From contig NZ_JBGCCH010000027.1 in the NCBI RefSeq assembly GCF_041261205.1, positions 1 to 64,000 of the forward strand: a stretch of 64,000 bases of DNA, read 5' to 3'. This DNA comes from Catenulispora sp. MAP5-51 (GTDB lineage Bacteria; Actinomycetota; Actinomycetes; Streptomycetales; Catenulisporaceae). The position numbers and the translations under genes were made by a program. Under the pieces are notes generated by a model. It was not told the origin of the DNA. It searched no databases and saw nothing but the letters and a program-made list of their open reading frames with translations. This document shows, piece after piece, positions 1 through 9,400 of the stretch (within the stretch, counting starts at the first letter, position 1; every line of letters starts with the position of its first letter).

Positions 1-145
1 GCTTTACTATGTTCGTCGCGGCGACGGTACGCCGAGCTGAACTCGGCGGTTCCGGGCGTTCCTACGCCAGACGGAATCCGGACGCGATGACCGCGTGAAA
101 CGGACACGGCGGTGATCAGCTGTCGCCGAGTAGTTATGGGCATGA

Positions 146-182
146 CCGGCGGATCGGGCAATCTACGTGTCCGATCCGCCGG
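146..182. repeat. Perfect 12-bp inverted repeat (hairpin)
   Basis: Positions 146-157 and 171-182 are exact reverse complements (CCGGCGGATCGG and its partner) with a 13-base loop. No T-run follows, so it is not a classic intrinsic terminator. The first 215 bases hold no gene I can support; this hairpin is the only structure seen before the IS5-like element begins. Confidence 0.5.
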
Positions 183-263
183 ATAAGAGATGACATAGTA
201 TTGTCAAACGCCCTCTGAGAGAGCTGAAAGCTAGTTGATGCCCGATTCGTCCTTGGGTTGTGG

Positions 264-695
264 TCAGGAGTGCTGGTCGGCGGTCGTATCGGGGGTGCGG
301 GATCGTGGCACGGCGAACAAGCCGGGTTCTTCTTCGTCAATGAGTCCCGTGCTGACCAGGCGCTTGAGTTTGTAGCGCAGGCTCTCGATGTTCGTGGGCT
401 CGGTGCCGAGGTCCAGGTCGCGGCACAGGTCTCGGGCGCGGCGTGGGGTGTCAGCACCGGCCAGGGCTGTGAGGATGTGCTGGTAGAGGGGGTTGTCGGG
501 CAGACCGGGGTGAGTGGCCGGAGGTTCATCCTCGCCGAGGGCGAGGATGAACTTGCGGGCGGTGGCCAGGTCTGCGGCTTCGGCGTCCAGGTCGCGCAGC
601 CGGTCGGTGAGGTTCTGGATCTGTGCGCGCAGGTCGTCGGCGGCTGTGGCGATCACCTGCTCGCGGACGGCGATCTTCTCCAGGGCGGTGGCCAT
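264..695 (-). CDS. Small coiled-coil and winged-helix-like protein carried by the IS
   Basis: A 143-residue protein. Residues 1-55 are heptad-rich (ALEKIAVREQVIATAADDLR and onward) and look like a coiled coil. Residues 70-130 (DNPLYQHILTALAGADTPRR, then LRYKLKRLVSTGLIDEEEPG) read like a winged-helix fold of the kind often seen beside actinobacterial transposases. It lies just downstream of the broken transposase on the same strand and inside the IS terminal repeats, so it probably belongs to the element. Its function in transposition is unknown to me. Unlike the transposase, its frame is intact. Confidence 0.6.
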   Translation of the reverse strand: MATALEKIAVREQVIATAADDLRAQIQNLTDRLRDLDAEAADLATARKFILALGEDEPPATHPGLPDNPLYQHILTALAGADTPRRARDLCRDLDLGTEPTNIESLRYKLKRLVSTGLIDEEEPGLFAVPRSRTPDTTADQHS

Positions 696-704
696 CGTTG
701 CCTT

Positions 705-1803
705 CTATGTGGTCAGCGCCGGCGGTGTGCGCCAGCTTGGGGTGATCGTGCCGGTCAGCCGGCGGACTATGCGGCGAGACGAGGCCCAGTACACGCGCGA
801 TTCGGAGGACTTCGGGTCGACGGTGTACTCGCGTACCAGGTACCGGTCGTAGACCAGGACGCCGTTGGTCTGTTCGACGACGAACCGCTTGGCCTGCGGG
901 ACGAACCCGGTCTGTTCGGGGTTGCGGACCACGATCTCCACCTCGATGCCCAGCGATGCGCCATGCTCGACGACCGACTACTTGAAGCCCTGGTCGACCC
1001 AGGCCTTGGCGACCGTGGGGGTATCGGCGGCGACCTTGTCCAGCAGCGCCTTGCCGATCGCGTTCTCGTGGACGCCGGCCGCCACGATCACCACCGCGAT
1101 GATCAGGCCTATGACGTCGACGGCGAGTCCGCGTGGCTAGGGCGGCTTCCCGCAGACCCACCAGGGCGCCTTGAGTCATTACCACTCGGACCTTTACGCG
1201 ACGGCTCCACGCGAGCCCGAATGACGCCCCGAATCGGGACCACTTTGGTCGGTCGGGCCACGTCGTTGGTGGGTCTGGTTCTGGCCGTCATGGCATTCTC
1301 GCAAGTCGCCGCAGCCGCATCGCAACGTCTTGGTGGACGCCGCTCAAGCCGCCTTAGTGGGTCTGCGGGAAGCCGTCCTAGCCACCGCGTTTGCGGCCCG
1401 GGACCTTCTTGTTCGCGTCCTTTCCCGTGGTGGTGGCCGGGACGTTCGATGCGGCGTGCAGGCTCGCCGAGTCCAGCACGACCGCGCTCGGGTCCTCTGC
1501 ACGTCCGGCCCGCTCCCGCACCTGCGCGCGCAGCAGATCATGGAGGATCTTGTCGAAGCCCTCGTTGCGCCAGGTGTAGAAGTAGTACTTCACCGCCGAT
1601 GCCGGTGGGAAGTCCGCAGGGAGCATGCTCCATGGGCAGCCGGCCCGGTTCTGGTAGAAGATCGCATCGACGATGTCGCGCATCTCGTACTGCCCGTCGT
1701 GCCCGCTGACCGACGGGTGCTGTGCTTTGCGAGCGGTGATCACCGGGCCGATCAGCTCTTATTGCCCGTCGGTCGTGTCGCTGGGATAGAGCCTGTCCCT
1801 CAT
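705..1803 (-). pseudogene. IS5-family transposase, disrupted
   Basis: Read on the minus strand, the pieces reconstruct an IS5-type DDE transposase. The N-terminal part (about 1803-1390) has MRDRLYPSDTTDGQ, a TAA stop near 1760, then ELIGPVITARKAQHPS, an IS5-like N-terminal domain (AIFYQNRAGCPWSMLPADF) and GKDANKKVPGRKRG. The C-terminal part (about 1128-705) continues LAVDVIGLIIAVVIVAA, has a TAG stop after WVDQGFK near 978, then EIVVRNPEQTGFVPQAKRFV and SSESRVYWA. The two halves are separated exactly by the MITE at 1134-1384; removing it and one target copy restores GRKRGLAVDV in frame. Two stops plus the insertion make it non-functional. Confidence 0.85.
1134..1384. mobile_element. 251-bp MITE with 5-bp target duplication
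   Basis: The element starts TGGCTAGG and ends CCTAGCCA. Its terminal inverted repeats run about 42 bp (1134-1175 and 1343-1384) with about four mismatches. The plus-strand flanks are CCGCG at 1129-1133 and CCGCG at 1385-1389, a perfect target duplication. No ORF inside looks genuine. It is a non-autonomous element and must have been mobilised by a transposase that recognises these ends. Confidence 0.85.
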
Positions 1804-2021
1804 CGCGCCAGTCCAGCAGCCGTCCGAGCCGCAGTTGGCTCGAACCGTTCGGCGTCACCGGAACGCGCGACGACAAAAACATGGCGAACCAGCATGAACA
1901 GGTACGTCACAATCCCGGACTCAACCCAAGAACGAATTGGGCATAAACTAACTTTCAGCTCTCTCAAGCTCGCGGCCTAACACATCACAACGGGCAACAG
2001 AGTCCCACAGGGCTACGACTA

Positions 2022-2219
2022 GTGAATGACCTGTTGGAGACGGCTGCGACGCTGAAACAAGGCCGGGATCCATTTCAAACCGCCGCGAACAGCTCTTCAG
2101 GAGCCGATCGAGATCCGCTCTTGATCAACTTGCGGCATGTAGCCCTTGCCCGCCTTGGCACGGCGTACATTTGGTCTAAGTCGCTCGGGGTGGGCGCCGT
2201 CACAGGAGCGCGGAGGTGA
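2022..2219 (+). CDS. Possible short ORF ahead of the caspase-like gene
   Basis: A 65-residue reading frame (MNDLLETAATLKQGRDPFQT and onward) whose TGA lies 4 bases before the GTG start of the caspase-like gene. The close spacing would allow translational coupling. It has no clear ribosome binding site, no domain I recognise, and its start is not well supported. It may be the leader region or a remnant of a lost upstream gene. Confidence 0.2.
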   Translation: MNDLLETAATLKQGRDPFQTAANSSSGADRDPLLINLRHVALARLGTAYIWSKSLGVGAVTGARR

Positions 2220-2223
2220 TGCG

Positions 2224-2778
2224 GTGCGGCTCCCCGACCCTCGCCGTTCTACAGTGCTGACAATCGGCATGGGCGAGTACTTTGATGACTCGCTGCCTGA
2301 TCTTCCGACCGTCTTGGCCGGCGCAGAAGCACTTGGTAAGGCCCTGACGAGGCCCTGTATCGGCGCTTTTCCGGCCGAATCGTCAACTCTTCTTCTCAAC
2401 CCCTCTCTGGCTAAGCTCGAACGTGAGCTCCGCGGTCTCGAAGACTTCGAGGACACCGTCGTACTCTTCTATTCGGGGCACGGGCTGATCGATCCCCGAG
2501 GCGAGCTCTACTTGGCCGTCCCCGACACCGATAGCAGCAGGGTGCAAACCACCGCGCTGCCCTACGACCTGGTCCGGCAGACGATGTCACGGTGCCGCGC
2601 CAAGAACCGCATCGTTATCCTCGACTGCTGTTTTAGCGGCCGCGCGATCCCTGGCATCATGGCGGCGGGTTCAGACGATGTGTTCGCTGCCCAGGCATCG
2701 TTGCGAGGCGTCTACGTCATCACAGCCACCAGTCCGACTGCAGCGGCTATGGCACCCGTTGATGCACGGTTCACCTGA
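2224..2778 (+). pseudogene. Caspase-like (C14-type) protease, 3' end removed by an IS
   Basis: The start is GTG 2224, with GGAGG at 2212-2216 at good spacing. The product is 184 residues and reads as the N-terminal part of a caspase-fold peptidase: GMGEYFDDSLPDLP near residue 15, the catalytic-His motif FYSGHG (His86) and the catalytic-Cys motif ILDCCFSG (Cys135/136). The frame ends in ARFT followed by TGA, where the TGA at 2776-2778 comes from the inverted repeat of the IS that starts at 2774. Relatives usually continue with further caspase-fold sequence and often a sensor or effector-associated domain, which is lost here. Such proteases are common effectors in bacterial conflict systems. 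Whether the truncated protein keeps activity cannot be told. Confidence 0.75.
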
Positions 2779-3889
2779 GCGTGCCGAAAACTACGCGACC
2801 TGCGTGTATTCGTGGATCACACCCCCCGGCGCGATCATGGCGTCGGACGCGAAAGTCGTCGAGATCGACCACGTTGTCCGGCAGCGGCCGCAGGGGTGCT
2901 GCCTGGTTGAGGGTGCGGTGCGGACGGTGCTCGTTGTAGTGGATCTCGTATTCTCGGAGCAGCCGGATCAGGTGCGGCAGATTCCAGATCAAGGTGCGGT
3001 CGGTCAGCTCCGCGCGCAGCGAGCGGAACCACCGCTCCATGATCGAGTTCTGGCGGGGTGACCGGATCCCGGTGCGGACCACCTCGACGGCGGCGGCGGT
3101 GAAGATGGCGTCGAACGCGGCGCCGAAGGAGGCGTCCCGGTCGTGGATCAGGAACGTCACCTGTGCTCCGGTGTCTTCCAGATCCATCAGCAAGTTGCGG
3201 GCCTGCTGCACCACCCAGTCCGACGTGGGGTGCAGGGTGGCTCCGAGGACACGCACACTGCGGGTGGCGTGCTCGATCACTGCCAGCACGTACGCTTTCG
3301 ATCCGTCGATCAGGTCGACCACCACGAAATCACACGCCAAGATCGCCTCGGCCTGGGAACGCAGAAACTCAGCCCAAGTCGGGCCGGTATCACGGGACGG
3401 AGCCGGATCGACGCCCGCGGCCCTGAGGATCTCCCACACCGTCGAGGGAGCCAGGCGGATACCGAGGCCAGCCAGCTCACCGTGGATCCGCCGATACCCC
3501 CACGACGGATTCTCCCTGGCCAGCCGCAGCACCAGAGCCTTGATGTCGCGGTGTGTGGCGGGGCGTCCCGGCCCTCGCCGCGAACGTCGCGCCCAGCGAC
3601 GCCGCAACAGGTCCCGATGCCAACCCAGGAGCGTGCCAGGGGTGACGATCAGCCGGATCCGCGACAGCCGAGTGGCCGGGAGCAACCCGGCCAGCAGCAC
3701 CAGCCACGCCCGATCAACCCACCTGAGCTTCCGCGCAAGCCGCGGATCCCGACGCTGCGCGACCGCAAGCTGATGACGCAACATCAGGATCTCAACGTCC
3801 TTGGCCGTCGAATCACTCACCGACAGACGCATCCACGCGAACAACCGGCTCGCGATCAAACCAACATCAACCCCACGAACCGACATCAT
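2771..3889 (-). CDS. Integrase-core (DDE) transposase with frameshifted tail
   Basis: A 372-residue rve-type transposase in the same group as the ones at 16320 and 20352. It has a helical N-terminus (EILMLRHQLAVAQRR), a middle region WGYRRIHGELAGLGI, a first catalytic Asp in ILACDFVVVD, a second in FLIHDRDASF, and a Glu in SIMERWFRSLR. Relatives end in DRxGGxIHEYxxxA. Here a run of six G near 2838-2843 shifts the frame so the last residues read GGCDPRIHAGRVVFGTLR. Removing one G restores GGVIHEYTQVA and a stop at the expected place. The core should still be made; the odd tail is either a real slip or a base-call error. Confidence 0.85.
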   Translation of the reverse strand: MMSVRGVDVGLIASRLFAWMRLSVSDSTAKDVEILMLRHQLAVAQRRDPRLARKLRWVDRAWLVLLAGLLPATRLSRIRLIVTPGTLLGWHRDLLRRRWARRSRRGPGRPATHRDIKALVLRLARENPSWGYRRIHGELAGLGIRLAPSTVWEILRAAGVDPAPSRDTGPTWAEFLRSQAEAILACDFVVVDLIDGSKAYVLAVIEHATRSVRVLGATLHPTSDWVVQQARNLLMDLEDTGAQVTFLIHDRDASFGAAFDAIFTAAAVEVVRTGIRSPRQNSIMERWFRSLRAELTDRTLIWNLPHLIRLLREYEIHYNEHRPHRTLNQAAPLRPLPDNVVDLDDFRVRRHDRAGGCDPRIHAGRVVFGTLR

Positions 3890-3921
3890 CCCAGCTCGCC
3901 CCGACTATCGGCACCCTCAGG
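2774..3921 (-). mobile_element. IS with integrase-core transposase, inserted in the caspase-like gene
   Basis: The terminal inverted repeats are CCTGAGCGTGCCGAAAACT at 2774 and, reversed, CCTGAGGGTGCCGATAGTC ending at 3921. The element holds one transposase gene on the minus strand. No target duplication is obvious and the sequence beyond 3921 does not continue the caspase frame, so a deletion may have accompanied or followed insertion. Confidence 0.7.
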
Positions 3922-4104
3922 TTAGCTGGTCACTTATGGCTTGGCTTACGTCGCGTCGCATGGCCGGCCTCGCGGGTCAAAGGCCGCGACATGTCTCATG
4001 ACGGGTCATCGGCTCGTGTCGAACAGTCAGAGGCTCCGATCCGTCGAGACCGCTGTCGGAGCGAACCGCTACTGTCTGCTCCGCGACGTTTCCTTGGGGG
4101 GCTC

Positions 4105-5211
4105 ATGAAATCACCGGGGCTACTCGGCCACCTGGCAACGAGGCTGACCAGCCAGTCAGAGAACTTGGCGACCGAGGCGCTGTGCTACGTGTTGCAAACC
4201 TCGGCTGCGGCGACGGCAGGCTTCACGGCGATGCTGCGCAAGGCCGCCGACATCCCTGAGGAATTGCGCTTTGACACGCAGGCGTCGTCCGACGCCGACG
4301 CAGGCATCCCAGACATCGTCGGCTACGACGCCGGCGGCGGAACTCGGGTGCTGCTTGAGGCTAAGTTTTGGGCCGGTCTGACGAAGAACCAACCAGTCAC
4401 ATATCTCGAGAGGCTTCCCGCCGTCGGCGATGGCGTGGAGGGACTTCTGCTGGTCGTCACGCCCAGCTTGCGAGTCGACCTTGTATGGGCGGAGCTGCAT
4501 GAGCGTTGCCTCGCCGCTGGCCTCCAGCTCGGTGGCGCCAGCGGATTCGGGGAGTTCCGATGGATCCATGTGGGCGGCCGCGTACTCGGGATCATCAGTT
4601 GGCGGGTCATGCTCGAACATCTCCAAGACGCCGCGACGGCCGGCGACGACTTGGTAGCGCGGGCGAACCTCGGGCAAATCGCTGGGCTGTGTGAACTCAT
4701 GGACGCTGAGGCGTTCATACCGCTTGGGCCGGAGGAACTGTCCGGTGCGCTACCGAGAAGGCTTGTCCAGTACGATGGCATCCTTTCCAAGGTCGTCGAC
4801 AGGCTGATATCCGACGGGACGGCGAAGTCGAAGGCGGCGAACGGCACTGGGCTCGGCCGCAGCGCCGGAACGATGTGGTGGGGCCGCTCCTTCGCCATTA
4901 GCGGAGTGACGTGCCTGCTGAGCATAGACGCGCAACTGTGGGGGTATCGGCGATACACCCCGTTTTGGCTCCGAATCGGGTATCTCCAGCCGTCTCGGAC
5001 AGACCGGGTCCTGGACCGTTTGAATGAACTCCAAACCGATGCGGAGCGCGTGGTGATTGTCGGCAAGGGCGATATCTTTGTCGCAATTGACACCCCGACC
5101 GGCGTCGAAGAGGCGACGGTGGTCAAGTCCATGGTTGCACAAATCGTAAGGATCAAAGACCTTCTGAAGCCGTTAGACGCCTCAGGTGGCCCTGTCATGG
5201 GCGCTGTGTGA
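4105..5211 (+). CDS. PD-(D/E)XK nuclease-like protein
   Basis: The start is taken at ATG 4105, after a G-rich ribosome-binding stretch (TTGGGGGGCTC); the frame stays open back to 3991. The product is 368 residues. N-terminal SQSENLATEALCYVL (about 16-30), then IPDIVGYD with Asp70 and VLLEAKFWAGLTKNQPVTYL with Glu85-x-Lys87, fit the E...D...ExK layout of restriction-endonuclease-like folds. The C-terminal half (SKVVDRLISDG, MWWGRSFAISG, FWLRIGYLQPS) has no domain I recognise and may sense a ligand. No methyltransferase partner is present. Placed between a caspase remnant and a STAND/TIR locus, a stand-alone defence nuclease is a reasonable inference. Confidence 0.6.
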   Translation: MKSPGLLGHLATRLTSQSENLATEALCYVLQTSAAATAGFTAMLRKAADIPEELRFDTQASSDADAGIPDIVGYDAGGGTRVLLEAKFWAGLTKNQPVTYLERLPAVGDGVEGLLLVVTPSLRVDLVWAELHERCLAAGLQLGGASGFGEFRWIHVGGRVLGIISWRVMLEHLQDAATAGDDLVARANLGQIAGLCELMDAEAFIPLGPEELSGALPRRLVQYDGILSKVVDRLISDGTAKSKAANGTGLGRSAGTMWWGRSFAISGVTCLLSIDAQLWGYRRYTPFWLRIGYLQPSRTDRVLDRLNELQTDAERVVIVGKGDIFVAIDTPTGVEEATVVKSMVAQIVRIKDLLKPLDASGGPVMGAV

Positions 5212-5479
5212 GCGCGATGTGAACAGATCTCGCGAAACTGCCGACAACAATCACCGGTCAGCGGTTGATTGAGGACGTTTGGGCCGAGTGGGGCCGGTCG
5301 CTGAGGAGATTGGCGCCCGGATCAGGCAAGTGCAACTTTGCGCTAATCATCATGCCTTATGAATCGTGTGATCTTTGCGAGATCCAGTGAAGGCTGCAGA
5401 TCATCCCGTATCCGGCGCCGCATTCGACCATATTCGCGCAGCAACGGCTCTATAGCAGGGTTCTTGACCCACACGGGCA
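5212..5479. other. Convergent intergenic region
   Basis: This separates the plus-strand nuclease-like gene from the minus-strand TPR gene. I see no ORF, tRNA or clear terminator in it. Confidence 0.4.
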
Positions 5480-6445
5480 TCATGGACCAGAGTTGCCCTC
5501 GATGGCGTCCGCCTCCTCGGCGCGGCCGAGGGCTCGAAGGTCTCGTATCAGCCGTCGGCGGGTCGATCCAGTCGCCGAATGCCGCTTGCCGACGAGGCGC
5601 TCGAATCGCGAGAGCAGTTCTTTGTCGATGGCGAGCGCCTCTTCATAATCGCCGAGCTTGTGCAGGACCTCGGCGACGTTCTTCGCCGTGTACATCGTCG
5701 TCAGGCTGTCAGCGCCGTCCTTCACCGTGCGCCGCTGCAGGACGTCCCGAAACACCGCGAGCGACAGTCGATGATCATCGAGCCCGTACAGGCTGCCGGC
5801 GAGATTCTCCGTCGCTAGCAATGTTGTTTCGTGGTCCTTGCTGAGTGCGAGGTCACACCGCCTGACCGTGCCCTCGTTCTGCCGTAGGGCGTCGTGGAAG
5901 TCGCCGGCGGCGTTGAGGCACGCCCCCAGGTTGGCGGCGGCGAGCAAGGTGGCGGGGTCCTCGGCGCCGCGAGCCTCTGTGCGCGCGCGGAGCACTGTTT
6001 CGAGCAAGGTTCTGGCCTGCTGCAACTCCGACAGTCCGTGGTGGCACGCAGCCAGGCGCTCGGTGACGTCGATGGTGGACGGATGGGATTTGCCGAGTTC
6101 GGCAGTCCAAGCCTGGAGAATCTCGGTTGCCAAGATCTTGCCGAGGCTCGCGTTCTCGGCTGCGTACAGGTAACAAAGGATTCGTATTAAGAGGGTGCGG
6201 AAGGCCGAAGGGGTGCTGATCGGTACGCCCGCCTCACGCAGGTAGCCGAGCAGGGTCTGCACATCCGAGGTGAGCAGCCGGTACGACTCCCACGTGGCAG
6301 GATCTTCGGGCTCGCCGGGGGCCAGCGCCGCGAGTCGGTCACGGGCAGCGCGACATGCCTGGGCCGGGTCGCCGCGATCAGCCCTGATGAGGGCGACCAC
6401 GTCGGCATGTGCCCTGCGTGTCGCCTTGATGCCGGACGTCGTCAT
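5480..6445 (-). CDS. Tetratricopeptide-repeat protein, third gene of the STAND operon
   Basis: The start is taken at ATG 6445, which overlaps the TGA of the STAND gene in the sequence ATGA, so the two are translationally coupled. The product is 321 residues. From about residue 90 to the end there are helical repeats of about 42 residues of the kinesin-light-chain TPR type (HPSTIDVTERLAACHHGLSE, then DPATLLAAANLGACLNAAGD, then HETTLLATENLAGSLYGLDD, then DSLTTMYTAKNVAEVLHKLG). There is no signal peptide, membrane segment or catalytic motif. It is probably a protein-binding scaffold or sensor accessory for the NTPase. Confidence 0.8.
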   Translation of the reverse strand: MTTSGIKATRRAHADVVALIRADRGDPAQACRAARDRLAALAPGEPEDPATWESYRLLTSDVQTLLGYLREAGVPISTPSAFRTLLIRILCYLYAAENASLGKILATEILQAWTAELGKSHPSTIDVTERLAACHHGLSELQQARTLLETVLRARTEARGAEDPATLLAAANLGACLNAAGDFHDALRQNEGTVRRCDLALSKDHETTLLATENLAGSLYGLDDHRLSLAVFRDVLQRRTVKDGADSLTTMYTAKNVAEVLHKLGDYEEALAIDKELLSRFERLVGKRHSATGSTRRRLIRDLRALGRAEEADAIEGNSGP

Positions 6446-9400
6446 GCGCGACCACCCGCCAATGCGGGAGCTGTTGCGATGAGCTGCGCGAGGTTGACCC
6501 CGCCGACCACATCGGGCGGCGCGCCCCCGAGCGATGTGCAGTCCCGGCCGCGGGAGATGGCCGAAGCCAGAGCTCCCGCGGCGTTGACGCCCAGCACATC
6601 TGTCAATGCTTCTGCGGCGTACTCCAGCATGGCTGTCGCACGCATCCATGCAGCTGAATAGAGTGCGCGCAGAGCCACATCAGGGTTCCGATAAAGAAGT
6701 AAGGGAAAGAGGCGACTTATGACGTCACTGGGGATTCTCGCCTCGTCCTTCGACGCGGCTTCACAACGTTCTGCCTCGTGAAGCAGCTCGACCGGATCCA
6801 CCACGCCACCGAGCAGAGGCGAGGTGGCCAGGATGACCAGGGTGTCCAGGCGACGTGCCGGGGTGATCTCCCGGGTCGCCGCGATGATCTCGGAGCACAG
6901 CTCGACGAGTTCGTGTTCGCACGCCGGCTTCACTTCCGCCGCAAAAGCAACGAGGCCGGCCGCCGCGGGCAATGGCCCTTTGCCGACCATGGCGCGTATC
7001 CGCCGCACGAAGGCGGGAGGCAGCGACGCCCCCGGCGTCGGACGAAGCAGGTCCACGGCAGCCGCGTAGACGGGCTCGCTCAGTTGGAGATTCCCCAGCG
7101 AGGAACGGTATCCAGGAATCTGCTGAGAGAGAAGGTATTCCTGATAAGCAGCTGCCGCTCGCGTGCATTCGGCCAGCAGTTCGGAACTGTCCGGATATCG
7201 TGAGAGGCTGAGGGCATGCAGGTGCATCTCCCTGAATCCCTGCTGGTGTGGACGGAGCACGGGAAGCTCACCACGTCGAATCGCGGCGTATGTCTCGGAT
7301 GACCAGAGCGTCACAGTCATCAGATGCGCGTGGGACAGGTACCTGAGCCCCTGAATCGCTTCCTTGTCTTGCGGCCGGCAACCCAGTGAAGAAACCGCGA
7401 GTTCAAACCTGACTCGGTGGTCTGGGCGCAGATAGGCCGTCACTCCGCGGTCCTCGATATCGCCGCCATGAACGTTCCAGCGATATTCCGGCACCTTCGG
7501 CAACTCGCGATCTATCTCCTGCGACAGGGTGTCGGTCTCGGGGCCGTGGCTGGCGTCGGAGCGGTGCGCAAGCCGGTGCAGCCTTGCCAGCCCTATGAGG
7601 CGCTCCGGCGGGTCCTCGATCGCTCGTACCACTGCCAGTGCCACGGAATCATCCTTTGCCCACAAGCGTTCGGCGAGCGCCCGCACCGCCGCGGCCAGCG
7701 AAGGAGGGCTGTTGGGCCTGGTGCGAATCATGTCGACCGGGTCGCGGAAGAAGTGCCGCTTCGCATTGATGAGCCACTCTTGGCTGAGATCCGAAAGTGC
7801 CGCGATCCTGAGTACGCCACTCGGCGTGGCCGGTTTCGAGTCAAGGACCGGTCCAGGTGACGATCGCTCAAGAAAGAAGTGGATATAGCCCTCATCGACA
7901 CCGCTTGCAGACATCGCCCCGGGGCGTGTCGCGTGGCCCAGTGCGTCCTCGAGGATGGCCGTCGCTTCGGCGGTCTCGCCGCGGTCCAGATGGAGATGAG
8001 CGATGTCGGCGAGGAATGAGTAACGGTCGTATTCGGAGAATTGTTGGGCACCGTCGGCCGTGGCCAAGTCAAGCTGTCTGAGCCTGATCGAGGTTTCGTG
8101 GTCCCGCCATCGGGTGTTGCGCAGTTCTCTGGCCACTTGCGCGGCCCTGGCAAGGTCGTAGTCGGCCAGCAACTTGGCCACGGACCCCAGACTGTGTCGC
8201 CGCCTCGAAACGTCCATGGATTCATCGCTGGCACGCGGAGCAGGTATCTCGTCGTATATCTGGCCTATGAGCTGGAGCGCCTTCTCATGGTTCAGCTCCC
8301 CCAGCGCCGACTCCACTCTCAACTGCCGCCAGGCATCGGTACTCTTGGGACGGTATCGATCGATGAGAGCCTGGGCCCGGCGCGGGGATCCGAATCTCCT
8401 CCAGAGTCGGGCACCGTCCAGACACGCGTCACCGGAACCGATTGAGCTCACGTCCATTCGCGCGAGCAGGAAGCGAGCGGTCGTCTGATCCACGTCGGCG
8501 AGTTCTGTAGCCGTCCTGGCCAGGCACCCGAGGAGATCCTCGAACATGCCGCCGTTCCAGCGCTCTTTGCGGACGTCCTCGTCGTCGACCTCGAACACCT
8601 CGGCCCGGACGGCTGCCAGAAGCCGCTGACTCATCACGGGGTCACGCTCCGACCACGCGACGGCCAAGCGCGCGTATCCGACCAGGCGAGCCGCCGCGCC
8701 AGCCGTCTGCAGGTCGGCCTCCGATTTGCGCAGCAACTCCGGCGCTTTGTCCGCTTCAGCACGTACCGCCAAATCTAGGTAGTCCTGCCAGCGCTCCCCG
8801 CAGATTCGGCCGATGAGCGCACAGGCCTTGTCTGTGTCGGATTCGACACGTGCGGCGGCCCGGTACAGCGCATCTGGTTCCCGCTGATCAAGTTCGTCGC
8901 TATGCGAACCTGTTAGGCCGTGCCGCCACAGACGCAGTGCGCGGTCCAGATCAAAGGGTGCAAGTACCATTGCGGCAGACTGGATCGCATAAAGGCGCAC
9001 ATTCGTTCGATGAAAGCGTGGGCTGAGATCTTCCGGAACCGTCAAAGCCGTCTCGACCAGCAGCTCACGCAGTTCTCCGCGCGAGCGTTCACCAGGGCCG
9101 GGATCCGCGTGCCGCCAGATCTCCGCCATCGCGACGAACTGATGCACCGACGGCCCGATCCCGGCCACGTGTTCGAGCGCCGCGCTGAGCCGGCCCATCC
9201 GGGCCATCAGCCCTACGACCTTGGGTGCCAGGGCACTACTGGACCGGCCGGCTTCTTCGCGTACTGTCCGGAGATACATCACTTTGGGCAGTCCGATTGT
9301 CGGCGACTCCGACTCGGCGACGTGGTCCGCGACACGATCGACGGCGTTGAGGAAGTTGCCGGCCGCACCGAACTCTCGCACGATCGCTCGCAACAGTCCC

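Larger units (their letters stand above)
216..1966 (-). mobile_element. Decayed IS5-like insertion sequence, about 1.75 kb
   Basis: The ends carry inverted repeats of about 45 bp: 216-260 reads TGAGAGAGCTGAAAGCTAGT and onward, and the complement of 1922-1966 matches it with about five mismatches. Inside, on the minus strand, lie a broken IS5-type transposase (705-1803) and a 143-residue accessory ORF (264-695). I could not identify a target duplication outside the repeats. The transposase has two stops and a MITE insertion, so this copy cannot move by itself. Confidence 0.75.

Noticed and set aside
258-1709. A 483-codon plus-strand frame
   Set aside because: It runs opposite to the IS5 transposase and accessory ORF, whose protein sequences are recognisable, and its own translation is low-complexity shadow sequence.
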